A stretch of 7,759 nt of DNA. It comes from QHWK01 sp035315685. Its GTDB lineage: Bacteria > Acidobacteriota > Vicinamibacteria > Vicinamibacterales > CAVVIG01. Positions within the stretch are counted from its first letter, which is position 1, and every line of letters starts with the position of its first letter. Under the pieces are notes generated by a model. It was not told the origin of the DNA, made no database searches, and saw only the letters and a list, made by a program, of their open reading frames with translations. Below are positions 1 through 5,356 of the stretch, piece by piece. The stretch spans positions 1-7,759 of the forward strand of contig DATFXR010000005.1 of the NCBI GenBank assembly GCA_035315685.1, read 5' to 3'. The position numbers and the translations under genes are program-made.

Positions 1-33
1 AGCCATCAGCCATTGACAGTGACGGAGATACCG

Positions 34-366
34 ATGAAGTACCTGTGCCTCGTCTACCTCGAAGCCGCCAAGCTGCACGCCGTCGCGGACCGCGAATGCA
101 TGGCGTGCGGGGATAGTCTCCGCCAGAGCGGCAAGCTGCTCGCCGCCGAGCCGCTCTATCCTGTCGAAACGGCGACTACGGTCCGTGTTCGCAACGGCAC
201 GATGACGGTCACCGACGGGCCCTTCGCGGAGACGAAGGAACAGCTTGCCGGGTTCTACCTCATCGACGCGCGCGATCTGAACGACGCGATCCAGGTTGCC
301 GCGAAGATTCCGCCGGCGCGCGAAGGCAGCGTTGAAGTCCGACCCGTTCGAGAATTGGTTCCGTGA
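34..366 (+). CDS. YCII/DGPF-domain small protein
   Basis: This 110-residue protein has the size and signature of the YCII-related (DGPF) family. The signature DGPFAETKEQLAGFYLID lies at about residues 62-79, followed by an amphipathic helix and the family-typical ending EVRPV. The fold is a small ferredoxin-like alpha/beta dimer; the biochemical role of most members is unknown, and no catalytic function can be assigned here. I chose the ATG at 34 because GGAG (24-27) lies 6 bases upstream and the protein then begins MKYLCLVY, as family members do. A TTG at 13 would add seven unconvincing residues. In many genomes DGPF genes neighbour ECF sigma factor genes (the ECF42 group), but none is visible here; one could lie left of the window. 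The gene converges on the transporter gene, with 27 bases between stop codons. Confidence 0.9.
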   Translation: MKYLCLVYLEAAKLHAVADRECMACGDSLRQSGKLLAAEPLYPVETATTVRVRNGTMTVTDGPFAETKEQLAGFYLIDARDLNDAIQVAAKIPPAREGSVEVRPVRELVP

Positions 367-372
367 GGCCGA

Positions 373-391
373 ACGCAAAGGGCCTTCGCGT
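373..391. terminator. Possible bidirectional hairpin between convergent genes
   Basis: The short gap between two convergent genes can form a hairpin. ACGC at 373-376 pairs with GCGT at 388-391, and AAG at 378-380 pairs with CTT at 384-386, with one mismatch (377/387) and a three-base loop. It could end transcripts from both sides. There is no T-tract on either strand, so it does not meet the standard intrinsic-terminator model, and such a small dyad can arise by chance in GC-rich DNA. Confidence 0.3.
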
Positions 392-393
392 CC

Positions 394-1689
394 CTACGTG
401 ACCGGCACGCGGGCCTCTCGTGACAAACCCAGGCTGGCCGCCAGTGTCAGCAGACCACACACCACCATCACGATCGCCGGTGCGGTGGTCATGCCGGTGA
501 CGCGGATGAGCGTCGTCGCAACCAGCGGTGCAGTGCCGCTGAAGACGGTGAAGGCAACGTTGAATACGAGTGCGACGCCGCTGAAGCGCACTCGCGTCGG
601 AAACAGGTTCGTCAGGATGACGGCGAACGTGCCGTTCACGAGCGCCGCACAGAGACCGGCGAGCACCATCAGCAGCGTCAGGTTCACTTCCCGCCCGACG
701 AGCGCCGTGTAGAACGGAAACGCCAGCGCCATCAGCGCCAGCGCCCCGACGCGAAGCAGGCGGCGCGGCGACACCCGATCGGCGAGCGCGCCCACCCCGA
801 GAATGCCAAGGGCATGCACGACGACGCCGGTGGTCTGGGAGACGATCGCCGCGCGCGGGTTGTACGCCAGCACACCGGTTGCGTACGCCGCCATGTGCGC
901 GAAGAACAGCCCATTGAACCCGGCGGTTGCCGCCAGCGCGCCGATCCCGATTGCGACTGGACGGAGATGCGTGCGCAGCACCTCCCGGAACGGCTGCCGC
1001 GCGGCGAGTTCCTTCATGCGCGCGAACTCGGGCGATTCCTCGAGCGACCGCCGCAGCGCGAAACTGACTAGACCGCCGAGGCCGCCGATCACAAAGGCGA
1101 GGCGCCACCCCAGAGTCGGCACGCTTTCCGGCGGCAGCCATGTCCGCACGGCAAGGCTCACGCCGGTCGCCGCTGCGACACCCATCGTCACGCAGGCGAA
1201 CACCACGCCGCACACGAACGGGGCGTGCCGCGGTTCGGTTTCGACGACGTAGGTGAGCGCGCCGGGCAGCTCGCCGCCGAGGCAGAAACCCTGGAGCAGC
1301 CGCAGCGACACCATCAACAGGCTCGCGGCGGCGCCCCACACGGCGAACGGCGGGACGAGGCCCATGCCGAACGTCGCCGCCGACATGACGAAGATCGAGA
1401 CCAGGAACACCTGCCGGCGGCCGTAGCGGTCGCCGAAATGGCTGAGGACGATGCCGCCGATCGGCCGGGCGAGATAGCCGGCTGCGAACGTGGCGAACGA
1501 CAGGATCAGCGAGATGAGCGGCGTCGGACTCGGGAAGATGGCGTCGCCGATGTCCTTCGCGAAGATGCCGAACACGACGAAGTCGTAGAACTCCAGCGTG
1601 CCGCCCAGGCTGGCGAGCAGAACGATTCGCCAGCCGGCGGCGCTGATGTGCGGCCGATCGCGCGGCTCGCTCGGGCGGACGACAGTCAA
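394..1689 (-). CDS. MFS transporter, metabolite:H+ symporter type
   Basis: This 431-residue protein has about 12 hydrophobic segments, as expected for a major facilitator transporter of the inner membrane. It resembles the metabolite:H+ symporter group (relatives of ProP, KgtP and ShiA), which carry small organic acids or betaines with protons. Support comes from LEFYDFVVFG in helix 1 (about residues 32-41), the ARPIGG...GDRYGRR loop 2-3 motif (74-92), and RLLQGFCLGGE in helix 4 (130-140). A second copy of the loop motif, GALADRVSPRR, is in the C-terminal half. The substrate cannot be read from sequence. The start is TTG at 1689: the receptor's TGA lies in the same frame only two codons upstream, and no ATG or GTG precedes helix 1. 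There is no clear ribosome binding site, so translation probably depends on ribosomes finishing the receptor gene. It is the second gene of that operon. Confidence 0.92.
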   Translation of the reverse strand: MTVVRPSEPRDRPHISAAGWRIVLLASLGGTLEFYDFVVFGIFAKDIGDAIFPSPTPLISLILSFATFAAGYLARPIGGIVLSHFGDRYGRRQVFLVSIFVMSAATFGMGLVPPFAVWGAAASLLMVSLRLLQGFCLGGELPGALTYVVETEPRHAPFVCGVVFACVTMGVAAATGVSLAVRTWLPPESVPTLGWRLAFVIGGLGGLVSFALRRSLEESPEFARMKELAARQPFREVLRTHLRPVAIGIGALAATAGFNGLFFAHMAAYATGVLAYNPRAAIVSQTTGVVVHALGILGVGALADRVSPRRLLRVGALALMALAFPFYTALVGREVNLTLLMVLAGLCAALVNGTFAVILTNLFPTRVRFSGVALVFNVAFTVFSGTAPLVATTLIRVTGMTTAPAIVMVVCGLLTLAASLGLSREARVPVT

Positions 1690-1695
1690 AACGCG

Positions 1696-4542
1696 TCAGA
1701 ACTCGACGCGAAGACCGACCTGGTAGGTCCGCGGCTGCAACGCAGCGAGAATCCGGTTGAAGTTCGCGCCGTTGATCAGCGTGAAGTTCGACACCGCGTT
1801 CGAGTTCAGCAGGTTGAACACGTCGAACATCGCAATCAGCCGCCGGTCGGCGAATCTCCACGCCTTGTCCGCGCGGAGGCCGATGAGGGGCACGGTGTCG
1901 GATCGGTTGTTGCCGATGTCCTGCTCGAAGAACGCGAGCGTGCCGGCGTTGGGCAGAGTCGCCGAGACCAGCCGCGCCCAGGGCCATCCGCTCTGCACCT
2001 GCACGTTGCCGCCGACGCCAATCGTCCGCGGGAACACGTACCTGCCCGACACTCTGGCTTGCCACGTCGAGCTCGTCTGCCGGTTCGACACCGTCGGGTA
2101 GATGTTCTGGAAGTAGCCGATCCCGAGCGGATCGGTGGCGAACGGATTGGTGCTGGCGGTGTTTGCGCGCAGCTCGTCCCGCATCAGATAGTCGAAGCTG
2201 CTGTCGATGAACAGCCCGGCGCTGAACCGCTTGTTGAATGCCAGTTCGATGGTGTCGTAGTTGTACGAGCCGCCGCCGACATCGTCGGGAATGTTCGTGA
2301 ACTGGTTGCGCACGACACCACGTAACGACGTCGGGATGTCGAACACGTTGAAAACCTGCGTCCCGGTGACGCCGCCGTCGAAACTCCGCAGGATGACGGG
2401 GGCCGCAAATGGCACCGTGAACTGTCCGGTGCGCGCGATGTTGAAGTTGGCGTAGATGTCTCGAACCATCTTGCGGACGTACGCGACCCGCGCCGACGAC
2501 TCGCCCCAGAACTGCCGCTGGTACGAGAGGTCGATTTCGTCGGCATACGGAACGCGGAGGTTCGAATCGAGCGTCGTCGTCGTGCCGCCGGTCGTGGCGA
2601 CCAGGGCGCCGAGCTCCTGGGTGCCGTCGTACAGCCGATTGCCATTCAGATCGTTGAAGCGGTAGGTGCGCGACGCCGCCCCGCCGGGATTGAGATTGGC
2701 GAAATCGGACGCCATGTTGTTGTAGTAGCGGCCGTAAAACGCCTTCACCGCGGACTTCGTGTCGCCGGTCGGATCGAAGCTCACGCCCAGCCGCGGCGCG
2801 ACCGTGTTGCGCTCGAGGAGCGTGGCGCCCGGAATCGTCGCGGCAGCGAAGATGTCGGACAGCACCGGTTTGAGCGTCGAATCCTTGTAGTACGGACGCT
2901 GCCGGTCGTAGCGGATGCCGGCCGTCACCGTGACCCGCGGCGAGATCGCCCAGCGATCCTGCAGGAAGAGCGCGAGCCGCCGGTTTCGATTGTCGGCGCC
3001 GGTCCAGTCGGTGCGCAGGGTCGTGGGGTCGCCGAAGTTGAACAGCTGCACCTGGTCGGTCCGGCCGTTCAGGTCCTGGTAATAGATCGGTCCGGACTCC
3101 CCGGTGTTCTCGGTCAGCTGGGCGTCGTCGAGCCATTCGAGGCCGGCTTTGAGATCGTGGCTGCCGGCGGAGGTCGGCAGGAAGTACGTGACCGTGCCAA
3201 ATACCTGCGGCTTGTTGCGCTCGATCACGAATGGGCCGTTCGCGCCGGCGGCCGCGAAGGCCGCGCCGGTCTGAACGCCGGTCGCGGTGTCGATTCGGGG
3301 CGGGTTGGTGTGATAGTCGACGAGCGGTCCCTGCGGAAAGTGGTAGCCGAAATCTCCGATGTTGAGCTCGGAGAACAGCCGGTTGCTCCACACGCGATGC
3401 CACTTGCCGTTGTACATGTGCGTGTTGCTCGACTGCGTCGCCGCCGACTCCGGGCTCGTGAGCGCCGACAGGTTGCGGTTGGGCGTCCGCAGATAGCCGA
3501 TCTGGTAGTAGCCGAGCAACGTGTCCTTTGGACTGGCCTTGAAGGTCTCCTTGGTCGTGAAATTGTTGTAATAACCCTGATAGGTCGCGCGGTCGTGCGG
3601 CACGCCGGCGATGTCTTCGTCGATCGTGAAGTGGTTGTAGGCGCCGAAGAACCACAGGCGATCGCGGACGATCGGTCCGCCGACGTCGGGATGGAACTCC
3701 CAGAATTTGTTGTTCGGCACGCCGGTGAACCCGCGCGCGGTGGTCGCGGCGTCGATGTTGTTGGCGATCCACGAGATCGGCTCGTAAGTGATCTGCAAAA
3801 GGCCACGCACCTGGTTGCCGCCGCTCTTGATCGACGAAATCACGGCGGCGCCAGGCGTGTTCATCGTCACGTCCTGACCCGCGGCGCTGACAGCGATCTC
3901 GTTCTGCGCGTAATAGTCCTGATAGAAGCCGGCGCCGCCCGATCCTTCCGTCGTGTCGACGCCCTCGGTGACGACCCGCGCCTGGCCGCGGACCCCAAAC
4001 GCCTCGTAACCGGTCTGCTCACTCTTGTGACTGCCGCCGACGTCGTATCCCTGCATCCGTACGCCCGGTGAGCGGGCCAGCGCACTCCACAGATCGGTAG
4101 CCGTCGGGACGCCAATCAGCTTCGCCGTGTTCAGCGTCGAACCGACGCTCGTCGTCTGCACGTCGACGACCGGCGATTCCGCGGTCACCGTGACGCTCTC
4201 CTCCAGGGACTGCACCTGCAGTTGCACGTCAACGGTAAGCGTCTGCCCGAGCGCCAGGACGATGTTCGCGCGCTTGTAGGTTTGAAAACCGCTCAGCTCG
4301 AACGCGAGCGCATACGTGCCCTCTGGCAGCGAGGGGATCCGGTACGTGCCGTTGACCTCGGTCATGGCGGTCCGCGAACCGATCAACGCTGGCGAGATTA
4401 CGGTGACGGTCACGCCCGGCAGGACGGCGCCCTGAGGATCCGTGACGACGCCGACGAGGTTCGTGCTCTGCACCTGAGCAAAGAGTGGCGACGCGCTGAG
4501 AAGCCAGGCGAGGACGAGCGACGCAATACCGGCACGCAGCAT
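1696..4542 (-). CDS. Oar-like TonB-dependent outer-membrane receptor
   Basis: This 948-residue protein looks complete. A signal peptide (residues 1-22, positive Arg3, hydrophobic core, cleavage after PLFA) is followed by a carboxypeptidase-regulatory-like beta-sandwich at about 29-110 (GVVTDPQGAVLPGVTVTV, NGTYRIPSLPEGTYAL). A segment EESVTVTAESPVVDV (114-128) could be the TonB-interacting stretch. A plug domain follows at about 130-240, then a long beta-barrel to the end, with many alternating aromatic strands and a C-terminal Phe (VGLRVEF) as needed for outer-membrane insertion. Length and order match the Oar-like receptors that are expanded in Acidobacteriota. Such proteins import or bind large or scarce substrates using TonB energy; the ligand is unknown. 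The ATG at 4542 has a strong GGGAGGG upstream and a near-consensus promoter. The symporter gene follows after 6 bases, suggesting a two-membrane uptake route. Confidence 0.95.
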   Translation of the reverse strand: MLRAGIASLVLAWLLSASPLFAQVQSTNLVGVVTDPQGAVLPGVTVTVISPALIGSRTAMTEVNGTYRIPSLPEGTYALAFELSGFQTYKRANIVLALGQTLTVDVQLQVQSLEESVTVTAESPVVDVQTTSVGSTLNTAKLIGVPTATDLWSALARSPGVRMQGYDVGGSHKSEQTGYEAFGVRGQARVVTEGVDTTEGSGGAGFYQDYYAQNEIAVSAAGQDVTMNTPGAAVISSIKSGGNQVRGLLQITYEPISWIANNIDAATTARGFTGVPNNKFWEFHPDVGGPIVRDRLWFFGAYNHFTIDEDIAGVPHDRATYQGYYNNFTTKETFKASPKDTLLGYYQIGYLRTPNRNLSALTSPESAATQSSNTHMYNGKWHRVWSNRLFSELNIGDFGYHFPQGPLVDYHTNPPRIDTATGVQTGAAFAAAGANGPFVIERNKPQVFGTVTYFLPTSAGSHDLKAGLEWLDDAQLTENTGESGPIYYQDLNGRTDQVQLFNFGDPTTLRTDWTGADNRNRRLALFLQDRWAISPRVTVTAGIRYDRQRPYYKDSTLKPVLSDIFAAATIPGATLLERNTVAPRLGVSFDPTGDTKSAVKAFYGRYYNNMASDFANLNPGGAASRTYRFNDLNGNRLYDGTQELGALVATTGGTTTTLDSNLRVPYADEIDLSYQRQFWGESSARVAYVRKMVRDIYANFNIARTGQFTVPFAAPVILRSFDGGVTGTQVFNVFDIPTSLRGVVRNQFTNIPDDVGGGSYNYDTIELAFNKRFSAGLFIDSSFDYLMRDELRANTASTNPFATDPLGIGYFQNIYPTVSNRQTSSTWQARVSGRYVFPRTIGVGGNVQVQSGWPWARLVSATLPNAGTLAFFEQDIGNNRSDTVPLIGLRADKAWRFADRRLIAMFDVFNLLNSNAVSNFTLINGANFNRILAALQPRTYQVGLRVEF

Positions 4543-4545
4543 AGA

Positions 4546-4552
4546 CCCTCCC
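4546..4552 (-). promoter_or_regulatory. Strong ribosome binding site of the receptor gene
   Basis: On the minus strand GGGAGGG lies just before the receptor's ATG at 4542, with a 3-base gap (TCT). It contains the anti-Shine-Dalgarno match GGAGG and supports the chosen start. The symporter gene that follows has no comparable site. Confidence 0.75.
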
Positions 4553-4565
4553 GCAAACGGTTGGC

Positions 4566-4595
4566 GTTATACGTGGCGGAGATCCGGAGTGTCAA
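4566..4595 (-). promoter_or_regulatory. Sigma-70-type promoter of the receptor-symporter operon
   Basis: On the minus strand a perfect -35 box TTGACA (4595-4590) and a -10 box TATAAC (4571-4566, five of six consensus bases) are separated by 18 bases. Transcription would start near 4559, leaving a leader of about 17 bases that holds the ribosome binding site before the ATG at 4542. In a genome this GC-rich such a match, in the right place and orientation, is unlikely to be accidental. The housekeeping-like sequence suggests substantial expression unless a repressor acts on it. Confidence 0.7.
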
Positions 4596-4608
4596 GCGAG
4601 CGCGCACA

Positions 4609-4626
4609 GTACACGGTGGGTTGTAC
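4609..4626. promoter_or_regulatory. Possible operator dyad GTACA-N8-TGTAC
   Basis: GTACA (4609-4613) and TGTAC (4622-4626) form a perfect 5-base inverted repeat with an 8-base spacer. It lies between the divergent receptor and regulator genes, about 14 bases upstream of the receptor's -35 box and 36 bases before the regulator's ATG. The location suits binding by a dimeric helix-turn-helix protein, and the adjacent regulator is an obvious candidate. Arms this short could occur by chance. Confidence 0.25.
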
Positions 4627-4661
4627 GAAAAGCGTTCAGAAATTCCGCGACTTGAGGCATT

Positions 4662-5348
4662 ATGTGGCGGAGTCGAATTTGCAGCACACGCCGCATCCCA
4701 ACCATGTCATCGTCAGCCGCCAGGATCCGCACGACTGACGACAGTTTTGGCCGGCGGCTCCGCCGGGAGCGCGAGCGGCGTCAGATTCCGCTCGCTTCAA
4801 TCGCTGAAAACACCAAGATCGCCGTCTCACACTTCGAGGATCTCGAGCGCGACAACGTGTCGCGGTGGCCGTCGGGCATCTTCCGCAAGAACTTCATCCG
4901 TGCCTACGCGAAGGCCGTCGGCCTCGACGTCGAAGCCACCACCCGCGAGTTCCTCGAACTCTTCCCGGATCCGAATGAGCCGCCACCCGCTGAAGAGGCG
5001 GTCGCGCAGATTGCAGTGGCGAAAGGCGCCATGCCGCCACCCCCGCCGAAGCCAGCTGTTCGAATCACGGTTGCCGATCCACCGGCAGCCTTCACCAACC
5101 GCACAGTCGCCGCGTCATGGCGCAGCCGTATTACGGCGGTGGCATGCGACGCGGCTGTCGTCGGCACGATCGGCCTGGTCGTCTATGCCGTGATGGGCAG
5201 CCTCTGGGCGCCTCTCTGTATGGCACTCGTCGGCTACTACGGCGGAGGCATCCTCCTGCTCGGCAATACGCCGGGCGTCTGCTTCGTCGCAGCCACCGAA
5301 CATGCAGACCAGCGTCATCTGGAGGAAGGGAGGAGCGAAGCAGTCTAG
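4662..5348 (+). CDS. Membrane-anchored HTH regulator with short RDD-like segment
   Basis: This 228-residue protein begins with a RodZ/Xre-like helix-turn-helix at about residues 28-100: FGRRLRRERERR, then LASIAENTKIAVSHFEDLE, then the RodZ-like PSGIFRKNFIRAYAKAVGLD. A proline-rich linker follows (about 104-145, with PPPPP at 125-129). The C-terminal part has two hydrophobic segments (about 157-178 and 181-200). An arginine and aspartate at the first (R156, D163) and GNTPG (201-205) after the second resemble RDD-family membrane domains, whose usual third helix is absent. The likely role is DNA binding tethered to the inner membrane; the target and signal are unknown. GAGG at 4654-4657 lies 4 bases before the ATG at 4662. 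The ATG at 4704 (214 residues, starting MSSSAARIR) has no such site but removes an odd arginine-rich extension, so the start is uncertain. The gene diverges from the receptor operon. Confidence 0.85.
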   Translation: MWRSRICSTRRIPTMSSSAARIRTTDDSFGRRLRRERERRQIPLASIAENTKIAVSHFEDLERDNVSRWPSGIFRKNFIRAYAKAVGLDVEATTREFLELFPDPNEPPPAEEAVAQIAVAKGAMPPPPPKPAVRITVADPPAAFTNRTVAASWRSRITAVACDAAVVGTIGLVVYAVMGSLWAPLCMALVGYYGGGILLLGNTPGVCFVAATEHADQRHLEEGRSEAV

Positions 5349-5356
5349 CTCGCTAG
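5345..5356. repeat. Palindrome containing both convergent stop codons
   Basis: CTAGC (5345-5349) and GCTAG (5352-5356) form a perfect inverted repeat around two bases. The left arm holds the TAG stop of the regulator (5346-5348) and the right arm holds the TAG stop of the minus-strand quinoprotein (5353-5355), so the two genes end within one small palindrome. There is no room for a normal intergenic terminator here; the two-base loop and absence of a T-tract argue against a strong intrinsic one. Confidence 0.5.

Noticed and set aside
1..33. Possible end of an upstream gene (TGA at 14-16)
   Set aside because: Only four codons would be visible in the window, too few to identify a coding region.
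1225..2325. A 366-codon plus-strand frame opposite the transporter and receptor genes
   Set aside because: The composition is charged and repetitive (Arg, Glu, Ala, Val), with no family signature. It is antisense to two genes with clear domain structure.
260..3772. A 1170-codon open frame on the minus strand overlapping the receptor and transporter genes
   Set aside because: Its translation is arginine/proline-rich low-complexity sequence with no recognisable domain, and it spans two well-supported genes in another frame. Long shadow frames are expected in GC-rich coding DNA.
3157..4071. A 304-codon plus-strand frame opposite the receptor gene
   Set aside because: It has the same shadow character, with no domain and no start signal, and it lies over the receptor's plug and barrel region.
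4222..5193. A 323-codon plus-strand frame crossing the divergent promoter region and the regulator gene
   Set aside because: It overlaps the regulator in another frame and covers the receptor promoter, and its translation is low-complexity Arg/Ser-rich.
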